Source: Candidatus Bathycorpusculum fermentans (GTDB taxonomy: Archaea > Thermoproteota > Bathyarchaeia > Bathyarchaeales > Bathycorpusculaceae). Taken from it: DNA of 8,963 bases. The DNA lies in NCBI GenBank assembly GCA_009787175.1, contig WRGM01000109.1:1-8963 (forward strand), written 5' to 3'. The translations under genes and the position numbers were made by a program. Each line of letters begins with the position of its first letter. The first letter of the stretch is position 1. The notes below the pieces were generated by a model. That model was not told the origin of the DNA. It worked only from the letters and a program-made list of their open reading frames with translations, and searched no databases. Shown piece after piece: positions 1 to 6,709 of this stretch.

Positions 1-42
1 GTATTCTTTGGTTCCTCTTTTTTCGTATTTTGTGAAGGTCAT
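1..42 (-). CDS. N-terminal fragment of an unidentified protein, running off the left edge
   Basis: Fourteen codons are visible, starting with ATG at 42-40 and reading MTFTKYEKRGTKEY. I choose this start because an AGGTG Shine-Dalgarno-like element lies at 53-49, six bases upstream, and a good archaeal TATA box lies at 97-88, so promoter, ribosome binding site and start codon are all correctly spaced. The peptide is basic and soluble, with no signal peptide. It is too short to assign a family; some archaeal methyltransferases begin with a similar YEKRG segment, but that is only a resemblance. It points the same way as the cobamide operon but appears to have its own promoter and a separate operator-like palindrome. 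Confidence 0.55.
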   Translation of the reverse strand, partial: MTFTKYEKRGTKEY

Positions 43-54
43 GTGTTGCACCTG

Positions 55-78
55 TGTAGTGCTCATATGAGCACTACA
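55..78. promoter_or_regulatory. perfect 24-bp palindrome, candidate operator
   Basis: The half-site TGTAGTGCTCAT (55-66) is followed at once by its exact reverse complement (67-78), with no mismatch and no spacer. Its centre (66/67) falls about 27 bases downstream of the centre of the minus-strand TATA box, that is, on the predicted transcription start of the gene starting at 42. A dimeric repressor bound here would block initiation. The same sequence would also fold as a hairpin at the very 5' end of the mRNA. No second copy was found in the window, so the regulator is unknown. Confidence 0.7.
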
Positions 79-87
79 AATATTTAA

Positions 88-97
88 CTTTTATATT
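88..97 (-). promoter_or_regulatory. TATA box of the left-edge gene
   Basis: The minus strand reads AATATAAAAG, with an A-rich stretch just upstream that could serve as the BRE. Expected start of transcription is near 66, giving a leader of about 25 bases that contains the AGGTG ribosome binding site at 53-49. Confidence 0.6.
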
Positions 98-190
98 GTT
101 TTGATGGAAAAAACTCGGTATCTACCCTTGTGGTGCCCAATTTTCCGGGAATTTAGGATTTTATCCCAAAACTGCACACACCTAACCCAT

Positions 191-196
191 AAAAAA
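191..196 (-). terminator. possible T-run terminator of the cobamide operon
   Basis: On the minus strand six consecutive T occur about 83 bases past the cbiB stop codon, and other T-rich patches lie just before them. Archaeal RNA polymerase often terminates at such U-tracts without a stem-loop. The stretch between also holds a 12-bp palindrome TTTTACGTAAAA (216-227), whose role is unknown. Confidence 0.3.
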
Positions 197-278
197 TACT
201 CCCAAAAGCGAACATTTTTACGTAAAAGCGGATACGCACACTACCGTAAATTTTAATTTATGAAGCAAGATTTTTTCT

Positions 279-1268
279 TCAAATTCCTACTATAATTATT
301 CTCAATATTATAATTGGCAAAATAATGGTTATTAATCCAAATAAGAGGGCGGTTACTTCCATTATTCGTAACGCCTTAAAAATATCATCTGGCACTATAT
401 CTCCCTTATCACCTAACGCGTAATGTCCCGCCTTCTCTAACTGCGTCTCCAACGCGCCTGCCATAGCACTTATAGTATACCCCGCATTAGGTGAAGCAGT
501 ACTATTTCTATCCCGCTTCAAAATACGCCACGACTCCCCAAGGTTCCCACCCGCAAAACCTGCAGATATTACCATTAAAAGGGCCGTTAAACGCGAGGGT
601 ATATAGTTAGCGGCTGTATCCATTTTAGCACTAAACCAGCCAATATTACATAACTCTGGCGTTTTATAGGCAACCATGGAGTCATGGGTGTTAATTACTC
701 TATAAATAAACGCGCCTGGAACACCTAAGAAAGCATAGAAAAAAAATGGCCCCGTTATACCATCCGTAGTACTCTCAGCTATGGATTCTACAGTAGCTGA
801 CATAATCTGACGCTCATTAAGACTATTAGGGTCACGACGAACTATATATGGCAAATACTTACGCGCCTCATCTAAATTACCCCTTCTCAAAGCTTTAGCT
901 ATCGGTACAGTATAACGCCTCATACACCTTATAGCAAAAGTCGACTTAAAAAGAACCGCACCAACTATAATGTAGGGTATTGAACCTAAATATGTCCTAA
1001 TAGCAAAAAGCCCAAAAAACACAAGCACAGTTACTATAAGCGTAACAGTTACTAGCAATAATACGCCGTTAATTTTCTCCCTTTTCGCACTCTTACTTTG
1101 CAACTTGGGCCTAAAATAACCTATTAGCTTACCTATACCCACAGTTGGATGAATACTATCTGGAATTTCCCCTAAGATAATATCAATTAAGAAAGCTAAG
1201 ACAAAGATGAGTACTGCATCCCTAAATAGACCACTAAATAGGAGGAGGGTATAGTCTAATTGAAACAT
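279..1268 (-). CDS. cbiB: adenosylcobinamide-phosphate synthase, CbiB/CobD family membrane protein
   Basis: Attaches (R)-1-aminopropan-2-ol or its O-phosphate to adenosylcobyric acid, forming the nucleotide-loop linker of cobamides. The protein has 329 residues, the usual family size. Membrane segments lie at about 15-35, 68-90, 95-112, 175-192, 226-240 and 303-326. The conserved core is the stretch from RRDPNSLNERQIM (144-156) through ESIAESTTDGITGP (161-174), followed by NTHDSMVAYK (193-202) and the PSRL motif near 224. The start is ATG at 1268; no strong ribosome binding site precedes it. It lies 31 bases after the cobD-like gene and is the last gene of the minus-strand operon. The enzyme next to it supplies its likely substrate, which supports the assignment. 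Some archaeal annotations call this gene cobD. Confidence 0.93.
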   Translation of the reverse strand: MFQLDYTLLLFSGLFRDAVLIFVLAFLIDIILGEIPDSIHPTVGIGKLIGYFRPKLQSKSAKREKINGVLLLVTVTLIVTVLVFFGLFAIRTYLGSIPYIIVGAVLFKSTFAIRCMRRYTVPIAKALRRGNLDEARKYLPYIVRRDPNSLNERQIMSATVESIAESTTDGITGPFFFYAFLGVPGAFIYRVINTHDSMVAYKTPELCNIGWFSAKMDTAANYIPSRLTALLMVISAGFAGGNLGESWRILKRDRNSTASPNAGYTISAMAGALETQLEKAGHYALGDKGDIVPDDIFKALRIMEVTALLFGLITIILPIIILRIIIVGI

Positions 1269-1299
1269 AGCCAGCTAACTTCAATTTACACTGTTCTTA

Positions 1300-2439
1300 T
1301 TATATTACTTTACCTAAAACTTTTAACAATTTCATGTTTTCACTATGAAGCTTTACAGCCACCCTAATATAATAAGGATCCAAACCTGTAAAACTACTAC
1401 AATCCCTAACCATAATCCCATACATAAGCAACTTTTGCGACAACTCCGCCGCAGTAAAACCTGACTCCCTAATATCAATAAAGAAAAAATTCGCATCAGG
1501 CACATAAACCTTGAAACCCCTAATACCCTGTAAACCCCTCAACAAAAACTCTTTCTCCCGCCTAATCAACTCCCAAGTCCTATGCAAATGCTCAACATCA
1601 CCTAAAGCAACAACCGCAGCCGCCTGCGCTAAACAGTTAACATTCCACGGAAGCTTTACAGACAAGAGAACATCAATAATCTCCTTATCCGCAATACCAT
1701 ACCCAACACGCAAACCCGTCAAACCAAAAAGCTTTGTAAAACTACGCAAAACAAACAAATTAGAATACTTACCAATGCAGCTAATCATAGACTGCGATTG
1801 CGACTGCGGCTGAGTGTCATCTTCAACAAACTCCAAAAAATCCTCATCCAAAAAAACAAGAACACCCCTAGCTAAAGCAAAATCTAAAATACACTTCAAA
1901 TCTTGCGGAGAAACCAACAAACTAGTAGGATTATTCGGATTACAAATAAACGCCATCTTTGCACCCGTTGACATGGCAGATATAAACGCGTTAACATCAA
2001 GCCTCTGCTCACTATCAAGCTTTACAAAGTGTATATCCGCACCCGTTTTACGCACCGCCCGCTCATACTCACCAAAAGTCGGCGCAGCCATAACCACAAT
2101 ATCACCCCTAGATAAGAAAACCTCAGCAAAAAGATACATAAGCTCTGTAGAACCATTACCAACAATTACATTATCCACAGCAACACCGTAATGCCCCGCA
2201 ATAACCCCACGCAACTCTAAAGAAGACGAATCAGGATAGGCAGCAACACTACCAAAAGCCCCCACCACAGCAGCCAACGCCTTCTTAGACGTACCTAGAG
2301 GATTAACACTTGAGCTAAAATCCAAAATATCCTCACACCTAACTCCAATTTTAGCCGCCACATCTAAAACTTCTCCACCGTGAACACATGGTTTAAGAGC
2401 CTTAATGTTTTCTTTAACTAAACTTGAAACAGACCTCAT
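1300..2439 (-). CDS. cobD: CobD-like L-threonine-O-3-phosphate decarboxylase (PLP fold-type I aminotransferase family)
   Basis: Predicted to decarboxylate L-threonine phosphate to (R)-1-aminopropan-2-ol O-phosphate, the substrate of CbiB encoded just downstream. The 379-residue protein belongs to the histidinol-phosphate aminotransferase branch. Landmarks from the ATG are FSSSVNPLG (41-49), the cofactor motif NPNNPTS (167-173), LDEDFLEF (197-204), and SFTKLFGLTGLRVGY (233-247), whose Lys236 should bind PLP. The C-terminal GIMVRDCSSFTGL is typical of CobD rather than HisC. A short QSQSQS insertion precedes the PLP lysine. The start is uncertain: GTG at 2451, only 6 bases after the apgM-like stop, would add four residues; I prefer ATG at 2439. 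No threonine kinase domain is fused, unlike the bifunctional methanosarcinal enzyme. HisC activity cannot be excluded from sequence alone, but the operon favours CobD. Confidence 0.85.
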   Translation of the reverse strand: MRSVSSLVKENIKALKPCVHGGEVLDVAAKIGVRCEDILDFSSSVNPLGTSKKALAAVVGAFGSVAAYPDSSSLELRGVIAGHYGVAVDNVIVGNGSTELMYLFAEVFLSRGDIVVMAAPTFGEYERAVRKTGADIHFVKLDSEQRLDVNAFISAMSTGAKMAFICNPNNPTSLLVSPQDLKCILDFALARGVLVFLDEDFLEFVEDDTQPQSQSQSMISCIGKYSNLFVLRSFTKLFGLTGLRVGYGIADKEIIDVLLSVKLPWNVNCLAQAAAVVALGDVEHLHRTWELIRREKEFLLRGLQGIRGFKVYVPDANFFFIDIRESGFTAAELSQKLLMYGIMVRDCSSFTGLDPYYIRVAVKLHSENMKLLKVLGKVI

Positions 2440-2457
2440 ACGTATCGCCACATTTTT

Positions 2458-3690
2458 TTATATTCTACCCATATACCTCAACAACATGGGCATCACATCA
2501 ATACCCCTAATATGATTCAACCCCCCCATATGGGCTGAACGCTCACTAAATACCGTAACACCATCAGAGACAACATTCCCACCCGCAAAACAGATGGGCA
2601 CAGCATCACACAAATGACGCCTCGACACACAAGAAGTAGCATGATCAGGCACTAAAACAATAACAGTATCGGATAAATCCACACAGTCAAGAATACGCCC
2701 TAATAATAAATCAATCTTTTTAATAACCCCCACCTTACCCACCACATCACCGTCATGACTAGCCTCATCCGCAGCCTCAACATGAACATACACAAAATCT
2801 CTACCCCCCCTAAACGCTGATAACACCGCCTCCGCCTTAGCCAAAGTATCCGTATCCCGCTCACCCGTAGCCCCCAAAACATCCACAACATCCATACCAC
2901 ACAATAAACCAATACCCTTAACCAAACCAACAGCCGCAACACAAGACGCACTCAAACCATATTTAACCCCAAAAGACACCAAACCCGGCAATCCACAACT
3001 CCCACCACCCCACGGCAAAACCGCATTAGCCGGCATCAAATTAGCAACCCTACGCCTAACATTAACAGGATGAACATTTAACACCTGATTAGACAACTCT
3101 ACAAACTCATTAAGAACACCCGCCGTACGCTTCGCCTCAAAAGAATCATCCAAAGGCCTAACCGCCGCAGCCAAACCCCCAACACTAGGCAAAGACATAG
3201 ACACATTAGAAGAAAGACCCTCACCACGCAAAACCAACGCCGCCTTAAAACCCAACGACTGCTTAAAAAACAACTCAACATCAGAATGAACTTTAAGCCG
3301 AACCTGCCCCACACACTCCCCTAAAACCTTAGCATCAACATCACATACTCTACCCGCCCGCTCATCTACCAAACACAAATCATCATCCACAGCAACAAAA
3401 TTACACCTAAACGCCAAATCACCCTCCCTAACATCCAAACCCACACCCACAGCCTCAAAAGAACCCCTACCCCCACACGCAAGACCTGGATCATAACCTA
3501 AAAGAGCCAAATTCGCAGCATCACTACCCGGCACAACACCAGGCGCTATTGGATCAAGCAAACCTAACGCACCACGGTACGCTAAACGATTCATCGCCTG
3601 CGCATTAGCAGCCTCTATTGGCGTTTTAAAACCAAGCTCTTGCAATGGTCGATCAGCCATACCATCACCAACAATCAAGATACCGCGCAT
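2458..3690 (-). CDS. apgM: archaeal-type 2,3-bisphosphoglycerate-independent phosphoglycerate mutase family protein
   Basis: A 410-residue member of the alkaline phosphatase superfamily, archaeal phosphoglycerate mutase branch, which interconverts 3- and 2-phosphoglycerate in glycolysis and gluconeogenesis using two metal ions and a phosphoserine. Visible active-site features are GDGMADRP with metal ligand Asp9, the nucleophile in PGSDAANLALLGYDP (Ser56), EAADEASHD with Asp308 and His312, PDHAT with Asp349-His350, and His359. All expected ligands appear intact. I start at ATG 3690 because a strong GAGGAGGAGGAG ribosome binding site lies at 3706-3695 and family members begin this way; an in-frame TTG at 3738 would add 16 residues without support. 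It leads the operon with cobD and cbiB. Related proteins in this superfamily are proposed amino acid kinases (homoserine), so a role in supplying threonine phosphate is a possible alternative. Confidence 0.88.
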   Translation of the reverse strand: MRGILIVGDGMADRPLQELGFKTPIEAANAQAMNRLAYRGALGLLDPIAPGVVPGSDAANLALLGYDPGLACGGRGSFEAVGVGLDVREGDLAFRCNFVAVDDDLCLVDERAGRVCDVDAKVLGECVGQVRLKVHSDVELFFKQSLGFKAALVLRGEGLSSNVSMSLPSVGGLAAAVRPLDDSFEAKRTAGVLNEFVELSNQVLNVHPVNVRRRVANLMPANAVLPWGGGSCGLPGLVSFGVKYGLSASCVAAVGLVKGIGLLCGMDVVDVLGATGERDTDTLAKAEAVLSAFRGGRDFVYVHVEAADEASHDGDVVGKVGVIKKIDLLLGRILDCVDLSDTVIVLVPDHATSCVSRRHLCDAVPICFAGGNVVSDGVTVFSERSAHMGGLNHIRGIDVMPMLLRYMGRI

Positions 3691-3750
3691 AATACTCCTC
3701 CTCCTCGAAAGAACCGTTTCCATTTTTTTATCTGTCAAATTTAATGTAGA

Positions 3751-3760
3751 CGATATAAAG
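3751..3760 (-). promoter_or_regulatory. TATA box of the apgM-cobD-cbiB operon
   Basis: The minus strand reads CTTTATATCG here. Initiation is expected near 3729, which gives a leader of roughly 38 bases holding the strong ribosome binding site at 3706-3695. Confidence 0.5.
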
Positions 3761-3784
3761 TTTTAGTACCATTTTAACAATGCA

Positions 3785-3797
3785 CTGCTTAAAGCAG
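3785..3797. promoter_or_regulatory. 13-bp inverted repeat between two divergent promoters
   Basis: CTGCTT and AAGCAG flank a single A with perfect complementarity. The repeat ends four bases before the dph5 TATA box, over the expected BRE position, and lies about 25 bases from the TATA box of the opposite operon. It is therefore placed where a bound protein could affect one or both promoters. Its short length makes chance possible. Confidence 0.35.
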
Positions 3798-3799
3798 AG

Positions 3800-3807
3800 A
3801 ATATAAG
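3800..3807 (+). promoter_or_regulatory. TATA box of the dph5 operon
   Basis: AATATAAG lies about 48 bases before the dph5 ATG. Initiation is expected near 3830, leaving a short leader of about 22 bases with only a weak GGAT ribosome-binding match. Confidence 0.5.
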
Positions 3808-3851
3808 CAAATGTTTTAATTTTTTAAAAACAATCTCCCTGCGGATTAGCT

Positions 3852-4649
3852 ATGAAAGAACTGGTCTTTATAGGATTAGGATTAAATGATGAATACGGCA
3901 TCACCCTAAAAGGTTTAGAAGAAATAAAGACTGCCACAAACGTATTTATGGAAACATATACAAGCCATATGCCAAACTTTAACATGCAAAACTTTGAAAA
4001 AATATGCAACAAAAAAATCCAAACAATCACTCGGCAAACCCTCGAAGAAGAAAACGGCAAACAAATACTCACAGCAGCAGAAACAGACAAAACCATACTC
4101 CTAGTCCCCGGCGACCCATTTATAGCAACAACACATGTTACATTACGAATTGACGCAGAAAAACTCGGCATCCACACAAGAATTATACACGGCACCTCTA
4201 TAATGTCCGCCATCGTTAGCCTCTCAGGCCTACACAATTACAAATTCGGAAAAACAGTCACCATACCATTCCCCGAAACCCCTGCAGAAACACCTTACAA
4301 TGTCATCACCCAAAACAAAAAATCAGGACTACATACCCTATGCCTCCTAGACCTAAAAGAACCAGAAAACCGATACCTAACTATTAACCAGGCCTTTGAA
4401 ACCTTGCAAACCGTAGAGATGCAGAAACAGAAAAAAATCATAACACAAAACACCATAGCCATTGGAGTCGCACGCGCAGGCAGTAACTACCCCCTGTTAA
4501 AAGCAGACTTTATCAAAAACCTCGACAACTTTGACTTCGGTGCTCCTCCCTATAGCCTAATTTTACCAGGAGATCTACATTTTACAGAAGTAGATGCTCT
4601 AATAGCATTTGCAGACGCACCTGTTGAATTTAAGAGGTTATTTAGATGA
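3852..4649 (+). CDS. dph5: diphthine synthase (SAM-dependent, archaeal Dph5)
   Basis: Methylates the amino group of the modified histidine of elongation factor 2 using S-adenosylmethionine, the second stage of diphthamide synthesis. The 265-residue protein has the tetrapyrrole-methylase fold. The N-terminus MKELVFIGLGLNDEYGITLK is typical, as are LLVPGDPFIATTHVTLRI (83-100), HGTSIMSAI (113-121), GVARAG (205-210) and the C-terminal LPGDLHFTEVDAL. Length is normal for the archaeal family. The start follows a TATA box at proper distance. It is the first gene of a compact four-gene operon and its stop overlaps the next start by four bases (ATGA). The neighbours concern flavins and membrane proteolysis, not translation, so the operon seems a housekeeping grouping rather than a single pathway. 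Confidence 0.95.
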   Translation: MKELVFIGLGLNDEYGITLKGLEEIKTATNVFMETYTSHMPNFNMQNFEKICNKKIQTITRQTLEEENGKQILTAAETDKTILLVPGDPFIATTHVTLRIDAEKLGIHTRIIHGTSIMSAIVSLSGLHNYKFGKTVTIPFPETPAETPYNVITQNKKSGLHTLCLLDLKEPENRYLTINQAFETLQTVEMQKQKKIITQNTIAIGVARAGSNYPLLKADFIKNLDNFDFGAPPYSLILPGDLHFTEVDALIAFADAPVEFKRLFR

Positions 4650-4936
4650 GCCTTGAAACTTTAACTAGCAAATATATAGCATCAGCAGAAAAAGTGTTAA
4701 ACACTATGCAGAGAAACGCTGTTCCTATAACTGTAACTGAGGAAGGCATTAATAATTTAATAAGTTACGTTTACGATTACTTAACGGATGCAAAATATTA
4801 TAAAGCAAGCGGCAAACTTGAAACAAGTCTTACCTCCATAGCTTACTGTGAGGGAATACTTGACGCCTTAAAACTTCTTGGAGCAGTGACCTTTGAATGG
4901 CCAACAACAACACAAAAACCCCAAAACAACCTGTAG
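4646..4936 (+). CDS. DUF357 family archaeal protein of unknown function
   Basis: A 96-residue, mostly helical soluble protein. The central stretch, with SYVYDYLTDAKYYKASGKLE and SIAYCEGILDALKLLGAV, matches what I know of the DUF357 family, which is restricted to archaea. No catalytic motif is evident and no function has been established to my knowledge. The start overlaps the dph5 stop (ATGA), and the last 40 bases overlap the start of ribL in another frame, so the three genes are probably translationally coupled. DUF357 genes are often found beside FAD synthetase genes, which suggests, without proof, a role linked to flavin metabolism or to this operon's regulation. The C-terminal tail TTTQKPQNNL is low in complexity and may be disordered. 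Confidence 0.8.
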   Translation: MSLETLTSKYIASAEKVLNTMQRNAVPITVTEEGINNLISYVYDYLTDAKYYKASGKLETSLTSIAYCEGILDALKLLGAVTFEWPTTTQKPQNNL

Positions 4937-5373
4937 TAGTAATCGCCAGCGGCGTATTTGACCTGCTACACTTAGGACACGTAAAATTTTTAGAAAAAGC
5001 TAAACGTGCAGGCGGAAAAAACGCCAAACTTATTGTCATCATAGCCAGAGATAACACTGTTGAACACCTTAAAGGAAAAAAACCTATAATACCTGAAAAT
5101 CAAAGAAGAGCATTAGTAGAATCCCTCAAAGTCGTAGACATGGCCATTTTAGGTCTTGAAACATTAGACATAAACCAAGTGGTAACAAAAATTAAGCCAG
5201 ACATCATAGCCTTAGGATATGACCAAACACAAATGCTCCAAAACGTGGAAACATATCTTAAAACACATAAAAAATCACCTATAAAAATTGTCAAAATTGG
5301 AAAACTCGAAGTAGACGCCCTAGATAGTTCCTCAAAAATAAAACAGAAAATAATTGAGAAGTTCTCCATATGA
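4897..5373 (+). CDS. ribL: FAD synthetase, RibL-type cytidylyltransferase-fold adenylyltransferase
   Basis: Transfers AMP from ATP to FMN to make FAD. The 158-residue protein is a short nucleotidyltransferase. It shows GVFDLLHLGHVKFLEKAK (19-36) with the HxGH nucleotide-binding motif, the NQRRALVESLKVVD segment (83-96) and DIIALGYDQ, all as in archaeal RibL. I start at ATG 4897, inside the DUF357 gene, because a GTGACC element precedes it by about seven bases and the leading residues give the family its usual N-terminus. The stop overlaps the rhomboid start (ATGA). Unusually, the sequence has no cysteine at all, whereas the characterised methanogen RibL depends on conserved C-terminal cysteines. 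A glycerol-3-phosphate cytidylyltransferase is the alternative, but the nearby riboflavin kinase favours FAD synthesis. Confidence 0.88.
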   Translation: MANNNTKTPKQPVVVIASGVFDLLHLGHVKFLEKAKRAGGKNAKLIVIIARDNTVEHLKGKKPIIPENQRRALVESLKVVDMAILGLETLDINQVVTKIKPDIIALGYDQTQMLQNVETYLKTHKKSPIKIVKIGKLEVDALDSSSKIKQKIIEKFSI

Positions 5374-5993
5374 TTTTCCAGCCTCTAAAAAGCTCACAAA
5401 AATACAAAATAACATACATATTAATAGCCCTAAATATCACATTTTACATTTACGGCGCTATCGCTGGGGGAAACATCTTCTTTACCGGTCAAAATGTAGT
5501 ACAAACTCTAGGACAATACAATTTTTTAGTTTTAGAACACGGTTATTACTATCAACTATTTACTTCCATGTTCATACACGCCTCCATAATACATCTTGGA
5601 GGCAACTTGATATTTCTATTAATCTTCGGTTTACGCGCAGAAGAAATGTTCTCCCTTCCTGAATACTTAGGCATATACTTCCTAGGAGGCTTAACAGGCA
5701 ACCTGCTCACATTAACATATGGATTAAATTATCTCTCAGTTGGCGCATCGGGTGCCATATTTGCCATGCTTGGAGCCTGCATAATTTATGATAGAAAATC
5801 AACGCAGCAATCAATTATCACTGCTCTAGTATTTGCCTTCCTAATATTTATCATAAACATGGGTGTAAACGTCAACATTTTAGCCCACCTTGGTGGACTA
5901 ATATTTGGGCTAATAATGGGATATATACTTGCATTAAAACATCAAACAAACCGGGGCCAATATGCCATTAGTTATTCTTATCAAGTGAATTAG
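5370..5993 (+). CDS. rhomboid family intramembrane serine protease
   Basis: A 207-residue polytopic membrane protein expected to cleave transmembrane helices of other proteins within the membrane. The six-helix rhomboid core is recognisable. Membrane stretches lie at about 14-32, 60-88, 98-118, 123-140, 147-165 and 168-190. HASIIHLGGN (70-79) supplies the conserved His70, His75 and Asn79, GASGAIFAMLGA carries nucleophile Ser127, and ILAHLGGLIFG carries the partner His173. The catalytic dyad is therefore complete and the enzyme should be active. The start overlaps the ribL stop by four bases, so it closes the dph5 operon. Its last 26 bases overlap the end of the opposing ribK gene. The substrate cannot be inferred; membrane-anchored surface proteins are possible targets. 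Confidence 0.92.
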   Translation: MIFQPLKSSQKYKITYILIALNITFYIYGAIAGGNIFFTGQNVVQTLGQYNFLVLEHGYYYQLFTSMFIHASIIHLGGNLIFLLIFGLRAEEMFSLPEYLGIYFLGGLTGNLLTLTYGLNYLSVGASGAIFAMLGACIIYDRKSTQQSIITALVFAFLIFIINMGVNVNILAHLGGLIFGLIMGYILALKHQTNRGQYAISYSYQVN

Positions 5994-6675
5994 ACGTAAA
6001 TACTTCAATTTTCACCTTATTGCCGTCTTTAAGCTTTAACTGTTTACGCAAGGAAACTGGCGCAATAATTTCTAACACTGAAACATCGTAATGACTACGG
6101 GTAGCAATTAATAATGCGCCATTTACTTTGTTGTTAATTATGACGGGATAGCATTTTACAAGACCAAAGCTGCGGTCTGTATTTTTAAATCCTTCAATTT
6201 CAATTGCTGGATAAACTTCTAATTCCATACGTGTTTTGATATCATAATCACTGTTTAACTTTAAATTTAAAGTACCCTGATACGGTTCAAAACCTAGCTT
6301 TTCTATAAGCTGCATGAGATACTTTTCTTTTGAAATATAATATGCACCTTCACCAAGACCTGTAAAAACGGTTCCTTCAAGAGTAACTGTTGGCGGAAAA
6401 GTCGTTTCTATAACACTTTTAAGATTAGAGTAAAGTTTAAACAGTTCACGTATCCCTAACTCGCTAACTTTTAACAAACTACCCTCAGGAGTAATGTTTC
6501 TCTCAATCCAGCCTTTACGTTCAAGTACAATAATGTAACGTGAAGCGGTCTGCTGAGATACACCTAATTTTTCAGCTAAAAACTCTGTAGACACTTTAGT
6601 AATTCTACGATACGCACCCAATTCTGACAACTTTAAAAGCATGTAAACGTGCTGCCATCTCTGTTTTTCAGTCAA
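5968..6675 (-). CDS. ribK: CTP-dependent riboflavin kinase with N-terminal winged-helix domain (RbkR type)
   Basis: Phosphorylates riboflavin to FMN using CTP, a reaction found only in archaea. Of 235 residues, about 12-85 form a winged helix-turn-helix domain, with LAEKLGVSQQTASRYIIVLE as recognition region, and about 98-228 form the kinase. The kinase signature is clear: GTVFTGLGEGAYYI (101-114) and LGFEPYQGTLNLKL (127-140). This two-domain layout matches RbkR, described in archaea as both kinase and transcriptional regulator of riboflavin genes, so autoregulation or control of other rib genes is likely. The start is TTG at 6675, since a stop lies three codons upstream and GGGATG precedes it; ATG at 6642 would cut into the first helix. 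It converges on the operon holding ribL, the next enzyme of the pathway. Confidence 0.92.
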   Translation of the reverse strand: MTEKQRWQHVYMLLKLSELGAYRRITKVSTEFLAEKLGVSQQTASRYIIVLERKGWIERNITPEGSLLKVSELGIRELFKLYSNLKSVIETTFPPTVTLEGTVFTGLGEGAYYISKEKYLMQLIEKLGFEPYQGTLNLKLNSDYDIKTRMELEVYPAIEIEGFKNTDRSFGLVKCYPVIINNKVNGALLIATRSHYDVSVLEIIAPVSLRKQLKLKDGNKVKIEVFTSNSLDKNN

Positions 6676-6684
6676 ATGACATCC

Positions 6685-6709
6685 CTAATTTAATACAAAC
6701 TAATCTAAT
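6685..6709 (-). promoter_or_regulatory. ATTAG-repeat upstream of ribK
   Basis: On the minus strand ATTAG occurs three times within 25 bases: two in tandem (6709-6700) and one nearer the gene (6689-6685). An imperfect AT-rich palindrome spans 6706-6723. No clear TATA box stands at normal distance. The site is well placed for autoregulation by the winged-helix domain of RibK, but the sequence is AT-rich and this is speculative. Confidence 0.25.

Noticed and set aside
216..227. Palindrome TTTTACGTAAAA downstream of cbiB
   Set aside because: Twelve AT-rich bases with no promoter nearby; not enough to call a site, though two AAAAGCG copies lie close by.
104..256. Plus-strand 50-residue open frame starting at ATG 104
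   Set aside because: It overlaps the minus-strand promoter region, has no ribosome binding site, and its peptide is basic without recognisable motifs. Probably chance.
1511..2191. Two plus-strand open frames opposite the cobD-like gene
   Set aside because: They mirror a well-supported PLP enzyme gene and show low-complexity Ser/Lys-rich translations with no family features.
2700..3314. Alternative minus-strand frames inside the phosphomutase gene
   Set aside because: Arg/Leu/Trp-rich shadow translations caused by the strong base skew; the real frame has all catalytic motifs.
3824..4237. Minus-strand frame opposite dph5
   Set aside because: Antisense shadow of a clear dph5 gene; it would also overlap the dph5 promoter.
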